Both the position numbers and the translations under genes were made by a program. From Clostridiales bacterium (GTDB lineage Bacteria; Bacillota; Clostridia; Lachnospirales; WQUN01), in contig JAISWZ010000335.1 of the NCBI GenBank assembly GCA_031270945.1, positions 1 to 32,156 of the forward strand: DNA of 32,156 bases, written 5' to 3'. Under the pieces are notes generated by a model that was not told the DNA's origin, made no database searches, and saw only the letters and a list, made by a program, of their open reading frames with translations. This document shows positions 22,544 to 30,421 of the stretch, one piece after another (position 1 is the stretch's first letter; each line of letters begins with the position of its first letter).

Positions 22544-23640
22544 GTTGCCTCTCTGCAAATGGGTACCACGAGGTGCGGCTTTGGATTTATCTTTTTGAAA
22601 AAAGTTTTTGCTGTGTTTAAGGTTGCATTTTAAGCGGTTAGGGCAGTTCTTTGATTCGTTGCCGCTCTGTAAATGAGTACCACGAGGAGCGGCTTTGGAT
22701 TTATCTTTTTGAAAAAAGTTTTTGCTGTGTTTAAGGCTGCATTTTAAACGGTTAGGGCTTTTCATTGCTTCGTTGCCTCTCTGATAATGAGTACCACGAG
22801 GGGCGGCTTTGGATTTATCTTTTTGAAAAAAGTTTTTGCTGTGTTTGACATTGCATTTTAAGCGTCTAGGGCTTTTCATTGCTTCGTTGCCTCTCTGATA
22901 ATGAGTACCACGAGGAACGGCTTTGGATTTATCTTTTTGAAAAAAATTTTTGCTGTGTTTGACGTTTCATTTTAAGCGGTTAGGGCAGTTCATTGCTTCG
23001 TTGCCTCTCTGATAATGAGTACCACGAGGAACGGCTTTGGATTTATCTTTTTGAAAAAAGTTTTTGCTGTGTTTGACGTTGCATTTTATCCCTCAAGGCC
23101 ATTTCAGCGCTTCGTTGCCGCTCTGTAAATGAGTACCACGAGGTGCGGCTTTGGATTTATCTTTTTGAAAAAAGTTTTTGCTGTGTTTGACGTTGCATTT
23201 TTAACGCCAAGGACAGTTCATTGCTTCGTTGCCTCTCTGATAATGAGTACCACGAGGGGCGGCTTTGGATTTATCTTTTTGAAAAAAGTTTTTGCTGTGT
23301 TTGACGTTACATTTTAAGCGGTTAGGCAGTTCTTTGATTCGTTGCCGCTCTGTAAATGAGTACCACGAGGTGCGGCTTTGGATTTATCTTTATGAAAAAA
23401 GTTTTTGCTGTGTTTAAGGCTACATTTTAAGCGGTTAGGCCATATCAGCGCTTCGTTACCGCTCTGTAAATGAGTACCACGAGAACCGTCTTCGGATTTA
23501 TCTTTTTAAAAAAAGTTTATGTAGCTTTCTAAGTTGCATTTTACCGTCCAGGCTAGCGCCCTACGCCTCCTGCCTCTCTGTAAATCAGTACCCCAAGAAC
23601 CGTCTTCGGATTTATCTTTTTGAAAAAAATCTTCATCCCT
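22544..23640. repeat. Tandem array of 114-bp repeats, nine units plus a partial tenth
   Basis: Units start at 22544, 22658, 22772, 22886, 23000, 23114, 23228, 23341, 23455 and 23569. All complete units are 114 bp except the one at 23228, which is 113. The core around TTTGGATTTATCTTTTTGAA is nearly invariant. The last third of each unit varies, and the two right-hand units are the most diverged. The period equals 38 codons, and the minus strand can be read through three units (22532-22879) as a basic 38-residue repeat (core NFFQKDKSKAAPRGTH). Other units are broken by stops or the 113-bp frameshift. No start with a binding site is visible. It is either a decayed repeat-protein gene or a non-coding satellite. 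Confidence 0.9.
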
Positions 23641-23971
23641 TTCAAATCTCCAATTCGCGCAAGCACAGATAGCTCCCGCGCCACCGAATCCGATAGCTTC
23701 AGCAAGTTCTAGCTTCAAAACTAGCTATCCATTTTTCAATGTTCAAATTTCTCTAGCGCCGGGTTTAAGCATTTGAGTCTTTAATACTGGCTCACTGCAC
23801 GAAATACATTATAACTGGTGACACATACCAAATGAAAGGGCAAAAAAATCAAAAGAGGGGCTGAAATATCGAAAACTTATCTTAAAATCATTTTCCCAAG
23901 CTTTGTCCTATAATTCGATTCTTTGTCTTCTGGCCAAGCGTCACAACAGCGCAGCGGTGCGACCAAGAGCG
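23641..23971. other. Stretch between the repeat array and the sigma-gene terminator
   Basis: A minus-strand frame from a TTG codon (23718) runs into the last repeat units for 70 codons (ELAEAIGFGGAGAICAC, then the repeat core), but it lacks a ribosome binding site. I see nothing else here. Confidence 0.5.
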
Positions 23972-23996
23972 AAAAAAAGGCAGCCTTTGGCTGCCT
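23972..23996 (-). terminator. Terminator downstream of the ECF sigma gene
   Basis: AGGCAGCC/GGCTGCCT (23978-23985, 23989-23996, 3-nt loop) is followed on the minus strand by seven T residues. It lies 120 bases past the sigma gene stop. Confidence 0.9.
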
Positions 23997-24118
23997 CAAT
24001 GCGCTTCTAAACTCCATATAGGTTTGGTCAAAATCATTTGTTGCTTCTTGTTTTCTTTTCTTTTGATTGTCAATCACATTTCTTAATTAAAATCCAGTTG
24101 TTTTATCTCTCTAAGTTC

Positions 24119-25660
24119 TCAATCAATCGGGAACCACACTTCCTCGTCTCTAGGATCCATTGTCGGCTCTTCAGAAGGCTCAGGCGAAGGTTCCTGAGTC
24201 GGCGCCTCCGACGGGGGCGGGGTTGGCTCTTCTGTTGGCGGCGCTGTCGGCGCCGGCGGATCTGTCGGCTCCTCTGAAGGCGGCGCCAATGTAGGCTCCG
24301 GCGTCGGAGATGGAGTGGGCTCCGGTATAGGTGATGCGGTGGGCTCCGGTGTTGGGGACGGGGTTGGCTCTGTTGTCGGCGACGGAATCGGCGATGGAGT
24401 CGGCGATTCTGTTGGTGCCGTTGTTGCTGTGGGCAATGGTGTTGGGGAAGCGGTTGCTGTTGGATCAGGTGACGGTGACGCAGTTGCCGTCGGGTCTGGC
24501 GCAGGCGCCTCAGTCGGAGACGGTGACGCGGTTGCTGTCGGGACTGGCGTAGGCGCTTTGGTCGGAGACGGTGACACGGTTGCTGTCGGGACTGGCGTAG
24601 GCGCCTCGGTCGGAGACGGCGTCTCTGATGGCGCCACAACTGGCAGCGGCTCTGTTGGCGATGCCGTTGGCAGCGGAGTTGGCATATCCGGAGGCCTCTC
24701 TGTCATTTCATCAAGAATCGCTCTTGGCGATTGCGTTGGCTCTTCCGAATATTCCGACGCCTCGGGAGCTGCAGTTTCGAGGTCTGCTGGCGCAAAGGGC
24801 TGGTTTTCATCCCCGCTTATGTAACTTCCTCCGAATAGGAAATAAAAGCTGACTACTCCTAGGGCAAGCACTGCAACCAAAGCGGCGAACTTCGCAATCA
24901 GCGAGGCGTACACTCCAGTCGCGGCAGACAATCCCGAAGGGTCTTTTTCTTTGGAAGAAGATTTATCTGGCTTGGATCCATTCAATATGTGCATCAGGAT
25001 CCCATGGGCGTCATCCAAGGACATGATGCTTTCTGTTGCCATGAATTCCAATGTTTCCGTAACTTGCGGGCCAATGCCCCCGCTGTATATCTCCATTCCA
25101 TGCTTAACGCTCAGGTCGTCTATCTTTTTCTTTATAGCCTTTCGTCCATAGGTTAGCCTTGACTTGGCTGTTCCAGCGGCGCATCCCATGATCTCGGCTA
25201 TTTCGGAAACCGACTTTTGCTGGTAGTAGAACATCAAAATAGTTGCAGACTGCTCGCGAGGCAAGGCTTCTATTATGTCAGACATCCATCTTTGCCTGTC
25301 CCTCTTTTCCGCCTCCATTCCTGGGATGGCGTACTCAGCCTCCTCTTTGAGGTCATTCAAAATGGACTCATTGTTTCCTGTGAAAACCAGCTTCTCGCGT
25401 CTTCGGTAAACCTTCAGGCACTGGTTGTAAACGATGCCGCAAAGCCAAGAATGGAAAGCCTCAGCTCTCTGCAATGTGCCAATGGTGCAGTAAGCTGCCA
25501 TAAAGGCGTTCTGCACGACGTCCAGAGCGTCTTCCTTGTTCTTTGTGTACTTCAGGGCAAAGAAGTACATTTGGTTATGCAGTTGGTTATAGATTTGCTC
25601 GAATGCCGACTTGTCCCCGTCTTTGAACCTTCTCGCAAGCCCTGTCAGCGTTTCTCCCAT
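24119..25660 (-). CDS. ECF sigma factor fused to a transmembrane helix and Pro/Thr-rich external tail
   Basis: The protein has 513 residues. Residues about 17-90 match sigma region 2 (NKEDALDVVQNAF, then FHSWLCGIVYNQCLKVYRRRE). Residues about 125-180 match region 4 (ALPREQSATILMFYYQQKS, then SEIAEIMGCAAGTAKSRL). After a linker, one hydrophobic helix (about 251-276, LIAKFAALVAVLALGVVSFY) is followed by about 230 residues of Pro, Thr, Ser, Ala and Glu, with PTAT/PSPT-like repeats. With the sigma domains in the cytoplasm the tail would lie outside. This places a transcription factor on the membrane without a separate anti-sigma factor, and none is encoded beside it. The ATG (25658-25660) follows AAAGGG; a TTG three codons earlier is less likely. 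It has its own sigma-A promoter and is divergent from the receptor-like kinase at 26431, a possible regulator. Confidence 0.88.
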   Translation of the reverse strand: MGETLTGLARRFKDGDKSAFEQIYNQLHNQMYFFALKYTKNKEDALDVVQNAFMAAYCTIGTLQRAEAFHSWLCGIVYNQCLKVYRRREKLVFTGNNESILNDLKEEAEYAIPGMEAEKRDRQRWMSDIIEALPREQSATILMFYYQQKSVSEIAEIMGCAAGTAKSRLTYGRKAIKKKIDDLSVKHGMEIYSGGIGPQVTETLEFMATESIMSLDDAHGILMHILNGSKPDKSSSKEKDPSGLSAATGVYASLIAKFAALVAVLALGVVSFYFLFGGSYISGDENQPFAPADLETAAPEASEYSEEPTQSPRAILDEMTERPPDMPTPLPTASPTEPLPVVAPSETPSPTEAPTPVPTATVSPSPTKAPTPVPTATASPSPTEAPAPDPTATASPSPDPTATASPTPLPTATTAPTESPTPSPIPSPTTEPTPSPTPEPTASPIPEPTPSPTPEPTLAPPSEEPTDPPAPTAPPTEEPTPPPSEAPTQEPSPEPSEEPTMDPRDEEVWFPID

Positions 25661-25738
25661 ATTGCTCAAGCCCTTTCATCAAGCGCCATGCTGGCGAGCG
25701 CTTCTCTCTCGCTAGGCGTTGCGCAAAGCCGCAAAACC

Positions 25739-25767
25739 ATTATAGTATGCCAGCAATCACATTTCAA
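25739..25767 (-). promoter_or_regulatory. Sigma-A promoter of the ECF sigma gene
   Basis: On the minus strand TTGAAA (25767-25762), 17 bases and TATAAT (25744-25739) match 11 of 12 consensus positions. They lie about 80 bases upstream of the ATG. Confidence 0.8.
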
Positions 25768-25829
25768 GCTTTGGAATGAAATTTCGCTTTATCTTTGATA
25801 AATATGCTGCATCTACCGCAATGATTATT

Positions 25830-25846
25830 AGTGCATAACCCAAATG
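25830..25846 (+). repeat. Half copy of the palindromic element
   Basis: AGTGCATAACCCAAATG is a family left end with two changes. No matching right end lies close by. Confidence 0.45.
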
Positions 25847-25906
25847 TCGACGAAACAGGGCCCACAAAGAGCCAAAAAGGGCTGTTTTGAGGGGCCTATG
25901 AATCTA

Positions 25907-26007
25907 AGAGCATATCCCAAAATTAAATTTATGGCTTGTGAAAGTCACGCGTTAAAGCATCGCGATGACTTTCACTGCGCCTTTTTTGGAATTTTGGGAT
26001 ATGCACT
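25907..26007 (+). repeat. Palindromic element, full 101-bp form (subfamily A)
   Basis: The ends are AGAGCATATCCCAAAATTAA and GGAATTTTGGGATATGCACT. Inner arms GTGAAAGTCA/TGACTTTCAC and CGCG/CGCG lie around a short loop. It is almost identical to the reverse complement of 16606-16706, which indicates recent spread of the element. Confidence 0.92.
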
Positions 26008-26131
26008 AAGAAGCGCTTCGGGCTTTTTTAGGGGTAGCGCTGTTACCCAGCCTCAAGAGCCCTCCACTCGACGAATGCGGCGCAAGCGCCGCCCCCCTCG
26101 CTGCGCGAGGGGGTATAATCAAGACTTGCTT

Positions 26132-26192
26132 AGTGCATATCCCAAAATTCCATTAAGGCGCTAAGCCATGAATTAATTTTGGGATATGCACT
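26132..26192 (-). repeat. Palindromic element (subfamily A, internal deletion), reverse orientation
   Basis: AGTGCATATCCCAAAATTCC and AATTAATTTTGGGATATGCA enclose AAGGCGC and AAGCCATG. This is what remains of the 101-bp form after loss of the inner hairpin. Confidence 0.85.
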
Positions 26193-26297
26193 TAAATTCA
26201 AATCATTTCAATGTTTCGACACTCGCGGTTCTGGCGAATCCAGGCGATACCCTGCCACCAGAATACTGCAACAGCTTTTCTATATTCCTAAAAAGAT

Positions 26298-26326
26298 TTG
26301 GGATATGCCCTTGGTTATGCTATAAT
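26298..26326 (+). promoter_or_regulatory. Sigma-A promoter of the receptor-like kinase, -35 box inside a repeat remnant
   Basis: TTGGGA (26298-26303), 17 bases and TATAAT (26321-26326), with a TG at 26318-26319 that makes an extended -10. The -35 box is part of ATTTGGGATATGCCC, a remnant of the palindromic element's end. It lies about 105 bases before the start codon. Confidence 0.65.
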
Positions 26327-26430
26327 CAAATTCAGAAAGCGTCACGAATTAGATTCCCGGGCTCGCCTAAGGGGCGCTGCCTTGCCCGGCGCTTCAGAGG
26401 CAACAGGCAAAAGGAAAGGAGAGCTTTCTC

Positions 26431-29400
26431 TTGTCCATCATAGAACAATACGACTCCGGCGTTTGGAGCGTCGAGTCGCTTATAGGCGAGGGTTCCTATG
26501 GCAAGGTCTACAAAATCGTCCGCGAGGAGTTCGGCTCAAAGTACGAATCGGCCTTGAAGGTAATAGAAGTGCCGCAGACCAAGTCAGAGATCGGGCAGCT
26601 CAGATCCGAGGGCTTCGATGACGTGTCTGTAAATACATACTTTCGCGCCATGGTAGGCGACATGATCAAGGAGATCACCTTCATCTCCAAGTTCAAAGGG
26701 ACATCGCACATTTGCTGCTATGAAGACCACAAGATCATCCCTCATCCTGAAGGGCCTGGCTACAGCATTCTCATTCGCATGGAGCTTTTGGAGAGCTTGG
26801 AGAAAGTTGTCCTGCACAAGAAGATGGGGCCGGCTGAGACGGCCAAGCTGGGCGCTCACATTTGCGCCGCTCTTGAGCTGCTGTCGGCGCACAACACTCT
26901 TCACAGGGACATAAAGCCGGAGAACATCTTCCTTTCGCCCCATGGCGACTACAAGCTAGGGGACTTTGGCATCGCAAAGCAGATCGACACATCCCATCTG
27001 TCAAAGAAAGGCACCTTCACCTACATGGCGCCCGAGGTTTTCAAGGATCTCAGCTATGGACAATCAGTGGATCTCTACTCTTTAGGAATTGTAATGTACA
27101 GGCTTTTGAACAAGAACAGAACCCCCTTCCTGCCCAACTATCCCGCGCAGATCAATCCGTCGGACCGCGAGGCCGCTCTGAACAGGCGCATGGGCGGAGA
27201 GGCCATTCCTTTCCCGGTTGACGCCGACCCGGTTCTTGGCGCCATAGTGCTTACGGCATGCGAGTTCGACCAGGAAAGGCGGTTCAAGAACGCGACTGAT
27301 ATGAAAAAGGCACTAAATGCCTATCTTCGGTCTCTTGAAGAAGATGATGATTTAGGCAGCATTTTGCCCCCTGTTGAGCTGACTGTCAGGCCAAGAAGCT
27401 TTGCGTTTAGAAAGCAAGGGCAAGGCGGCGCTCCGATAGTCCCCGCCACCGGAAGCGTCCAGCCAGATCCGCTTGACAGAACCCCTGGCTATTTGCCGGA
27501 CAAAAAGCCTGCGGAGTTAGGCTCTATTGAGAATTCCGGCGAGGATTCGCTGAAAAAGAGCAGCTCTTCCAGCGGCGTTGATTCCGATAAAGCTGCCATT
27601 TCCGCAACACCCGATCCCACGCCGCAAGACAGCGGTGACAAGGGCGCTGTCCTGCATGAAGCTGCGAAAGAAGAGCCCCTTGATGATGCAAACGAATCTA
27701 TTAAAGATAAGTCTGCCGAAACCAGTGTCAAAGATGTTTCTTATGAGGGCGCTGATTCTGAAGATTTAGAGTCAGAAAGCGCAGATTCTGAAGATTTAGG
27801 GGATGAAGGCATAGACTCCGAAGGCATAGATCCTGAAGATTTAGAGGCTGAAGATTTAGAGGCTGAAGGCATAGATTCTGAGGGCGCAGATTCTGAGAGC
27901 GCAAATTCCCAAGCCTCTGATTACTCGGCTCCAATCCCAATAAGCCCAGAGCTTTTTGCAAGCGACCAAGAAGGCACCATTGTAGACAAAGACGCCTCTG
28001 CCAAGAGAGCCGCTTTATTCAAGGCCGAGCTGCTAGCCCGCCAGGGTTTGGGCGCCGGTTCGAAAGGCTCTGCCCCAGCTGAAGCTGCTGTTGATATAAA
28101 AGCTGAGAAAGAAACAAAGGCTGAGAAAGAATTAAAGGCTGAGCAAGAATTAAAAGCTGAGCAAGAATTAAAAGCTGAGAAAGAATTGAAAGCTGAGCAA
28201 GAAATAAAAGAAGCTCACTCTGGCTTCCTTGACTTCGATTCAGACATGGAGGGCACTGTTGTGGACAACGACGAGGCCGAAAAGCGAGCCGCTTTCTTAA
28301 AGGCCTTGAAGGAGCAAAACGCTGCTTCCAAGCCGATAATCCCTGAGGTTGAAATAAAAGGGGCGGCTGAAGTTAAAGCGGCGCCGGAATTAAAAGTTGC
28401 GCCTGAAACAAAAGAAGCTCAGTCTGGCTTCCTTGACTTCGATTCCGCCATGGATGGCACTGTTGTAGACAATGACGAGGTTGAAAAGAAAGCCGCTTTC
28501 TTGAAGGCCTTGCAGGAGCAACAGGAGGAGCGCCAGAAAGCTGCCGCCAGATCGAAAGGGTCTGCCCCAGCCGAAGACAAGCATGAAGACAAACCGAATG
28601 TCCAAGAAGGCTATTTTAACTTTGACTCCGACTTTAATTCCGACATGGAAAACACTATTGTAGACGAAAACGAGGCTGAAAAGAGAGCCGCTTTCTTAAG
28701 AGCTTTGAAAGAGCAGCAACTCAAGGACGCCGCCGCTGAATCAAAAGACTCTGCCCCAGCTGAAGGCAAGCCCGAAAGCAAAGAGGGTGCCGCCCTGGGC
28801 TTCCTAGATTTTGATTCCGAGATGGATGGCACTGTTGTAGACAATGACGAGGTTGAAAAGAAAGCCGCTTTCTTGAAAGCCCAGCAAGAACGCCTTGACG
28901 CTGAAAGGGCAAAGCAAGAACGCCTGGACGCTGAAAGGGCAGAGCAACAACGCCTGGATGCCGAAAGGGCAGAGCAACAACGCCTGGATGCTGAAAGGGC
29001 AGAGCAACAACGCCTTGACGCTGAAAGGGCAGAGCAAGAACGCCTGGATGCCGAAAAGGCCAAGCTGGAATCAAACATTTCCCAAGACCTGCCCTACCAG
29101 TTTGATGGCGACTTAGATGGAACTGTCATAGACGAAGAAGAGGCCGCGAAGAAGCTCGCCCTTTTTAAGGCGCAACAAGAGCGTCTTGGAGCTGTATCGG
29201 CTTATGTAAAGCCTGCAACAGATGAGCCACCAGCGCCGGACAAGCCGAAAACAAGCGATGATGAAAATCCGAAATCAAGCGATGACGAAAAGCCGAAATC
29301 ATCCGATGACGAAAAACCGAAATCATCCGATGACGAAAAGCCAAAACCGCTCCCTGCCGGAGGCGCTGGCGTCAATCAGCCTGGCCCAAGCGGTTCAACT

Positions 29401-30372
29401 CGCAAATCTAAGCCAGCCCGAAAGACCAGCATAGGCGTTATAATAGCAATCATTGTGTTCGCAGTCCTCGCGGGCGCCGCGATATTATACTTTACTACAA
29501 GGCTTACAAGCGACATGGACTACGTTCCGCCAGCAACGCCTCCGCCACCGATAATCAACACGAGCATGACAAAAACGCCTTCTGCTCAGCCCAGCCAATC
29601 GGCAAAGCCGACTCAATCGGCAAAGCCGGCTCAATCGGCAAAGCCGACTCAATCGGCACCGAGCGTGGTTACGCTTGACTACTCTAGCCAGGGCTTGAGC
29701 GATTCCGATCTGGCTCAGCTGCGCCAATCAGGGAGCCTAGACAACGCGTCTTCCTTGAACCTGCGCCAAAACGGCATCACAGATATCAGCGTTCTCTCAG
29801 GACTTGCAGAGCTAGCCTCCCTGGACATAAGCGGGAACAAGATATCTGACTTGTCCTCGTTAAATGGCCTTGAGGGGCTTGAAGCCCTTTCGGCCAGTTT
29901 TATAGCCATTCCTGACTGCAAATCGGCATCAGGGCTTACGGAGCTAAAATTCCTTAACTTGAGCGGAAACAGCTTAAGTGACCTAAGTCCAATTCAATCC
30001 TTGCTGAAACTTGAGACTCTTGAGCTATACAAAAACGAAATCCGTGACCTTGCGCCTCTTTCTGGCCTTGCTGAGCTACGGACGCTTGACTTGACTGGCA
30101 ACAGCATCACGAGCCTCGAATACATAGGATCATTAAAAAATCTGGAGAAGCTTTATCTCTACTACAACACTGTTGCGAGCGTTGAGCCCCTGTCAACCCT
30201 TACCGGCTTGATAGAGCTGGATCTTAGCAGCAACAGCATCTCGGATCCAAGCCCTTTATCCTCGCTTTCGAAGCTTGACTGGGTGAATCTTTCGGGCAAC
30301 CCTATAGAAGAAAACCTTGTGGAGTCGCTCAGGCAGGCGCTTCCCAATACTGACGTTTCCTTTATTTCTTGA
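26431..30372 (+). CDS. Receptor-like Ser/Thr protein kinase with leucine-rich-repeat ectodomain
   Basis: The protein has 1313 residues. The kinase domain (about 10-300) is intact: glycine loop GEGSYGKV (19-26), Lys43, HRDIKPEN (158-165, catalytic Asp160), DFG (178-180), activation-loop Thr195/Thr197 and APE (200-202). An acidic, low-complexity arm (300-1000) contains six copies of a module around GTVVD (Thr516, 609, 677, 742, 801, 898) followed by D/E-rich and AAFLKA sequence. It also has KAE-rich (557-592), RLDAERAEQ (821-870) and SSDDEKPK (942-970) repeats, probably coiled coil or extended. One transmembrane helix (1001-1023), a Ser/Pro/Gln linker and about nine SDS22/internalin-like leucine-rich repeats (about 1105-1300) follow outside. 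The start is TTG with AAGGAGAG 8-9 bases upstream. It is divergent from the membrane-tethered sigma factor and probably senses a surface ligand. Confidence 0.93.
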   Translation: MSIIEQYDSGVWSVESLIGEGSYGKVYKIVREEFGSKYESALKVIEVPQTKSEIGQLRSEGFDDVSVNTYFRAMVGDMIKEITFISKFKGTSHICCYEDHKIIPHPEGPGYSILIRMELLESLEKVVLHKKMGPAETAKLGAHICAALELLSAHNTLHRDIKPENIFLSPHGDYKLGDFGIAKQIDTSHLSKKGTFTYMAPEVFKDLSYGQSVDLYSLGIVMYRLLNKNRTPFLPNYPAQINPSDREAALNRRMGGEAIPFPVDADPVLGAIVLTACEFDQERRFKNATDMKKALNAYLRSLEEDDDLGSILPPVELTVRPRSFAFRKQGQGGAPIVPATGSVQPDPLDRTPGYLPDKKPAELGSIENSGEDSLKKSSSSSGVDSDKAAISATPDPTPQDSGDKGAVLHEAAKEEPLDDANESIKDKSAETSVKDVSYEGADSEDLESESADSEDLGDEGIDSEGIDPEDLEAEDLEAEGIDSEGADSESANSQASDYSAPIPISPELFASDQEGTIVDKDASAKRAALFKAELLARQGLGAGSKGSAPAEAAVDIKAEKETKAEKELKAEQELKAEQELKAEKELKAEQEIKEAHSGFLDFDSDMEGTVVDNDEAEKRAAFLKALKEQNAASKPIIPEVEIKGAAEVKAAPELKVAPETKEAQSGFLDFDSAMDGTVVDNDEVEKKAAFLKALQEQQEERQKAAARSKGSAPAEDKHEDKPNVQEGYFNFDSDFNSDMENTIVDENEAEKRAAFLRALKEQQLKDAAAESKDSAPAEGKPESKEGAALGFLDFDSEMDGTVVDNDEVEKKAAFLKAQQERLDAERAKQERLDAERAEQQRLDAERAEQQRLDAERAEQQRLDAERAEQERLDAEKAKLESNISQDLPYQFDGDLDGTVIDEEEAAKKLALFKAQQERLGAVSAYVKPATDEPPAPDKPKTSDDENPKSSDDEKPKSSDDEKPKSSDDEKPKPLPAGGAGVNQPGPSGSTRKSKPARKTSIGVIIAIIVFAVLAGAAILYFTTRLTSDMDYVPPATPPPPIINTSMTKTPSAQPSQSAKPTQSAKPAQSAKPTQSAPSVVTLDYSSQGLSDSDLAQLRQSGSLDNASSLNLRQNGITDISVLSGLAELASLDISGNKISDLSSLNGLEGLEALSASFIAIPDCKSASGLTELKFLNLSGNSLSDLSPIQSLLKLETLELYKNEIRDLAPLSGLAELRTLDLTGNSITSLEYIGSLKNLEKLYLYYNTVASVEPLSTLTGLIELDLSSNSISDPSPLSSLSKLDWVNLSGNPIEENLVESLRQALPNTDVSFIS
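28891..29040 (+). repeat. Five 30-bp in-frame repeats within the kinase gene
   Basis: Each unit encodes RLDAERA(E/K)Q(Q/E). The nucleotide copies are nearly identical, so copy number could change by slippage or recombination without breaking the frame. The peptide is predicted to be a continuous charged helix. Confidence 0.85.
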
Positions 30373-30393
30373 CCCAATTTCTAGATTAGCTTG

Positions 30394-30421
30394 AAAGGCC
30401 GCGAAAACTCGCGGCCTTTTT
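30394..30421 (+). terminator. Terminator of the receptor-like kinase gene
   Basis: AAAGGCCGCGA (30394-30404), loop AAAC and TCGCGGCCTTT (30409-30419) are followed by further T residues. It starts 21 bases past the stop codon. Confidence 0.95.

Larger units (their letters stand above)
25661..26430. other. Divergent sigma-factor / receptor-kinase intergenic region
   Basis: I see no gene in this 770-bp stretch. It carries sigma-A promoters in both directions (25739-25767 minus, 26298-26326 plus), two complete palindromic elements and two half copies. It also holds a GC-rich pair of hairpins near 26079-26113, the second being CCCCCTCGC/GCGAGGGGG (26093-26101, 26105-26113). Confidence 0.7.

Noticed and set aside
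22532-22879. Minus-strand frame of 115 codons in the 114-bp array as a real gene
   Set aside because: No start signal. The frame is broken in the other units by stops and a 113-bp unit. I kept it only as part of the repeat finding.
22544-23640. CRISPR array
   Set aside because: Repeats are 114 bp with no alternating short repeat and unique spacer, and no cas genes are present.
23506-23718. Minus-strand frame joining a unique start to the last repeat units
   Set aside because: It begins at TTG without a binding site and stops at a changed base inside the next unit.
24315-24824. Plus-strand Gly/Val-rich frame opposite the sigma factor tail
   Set aside because: It is the complement of Pro/Thr codons in the real gene and has no start signal.
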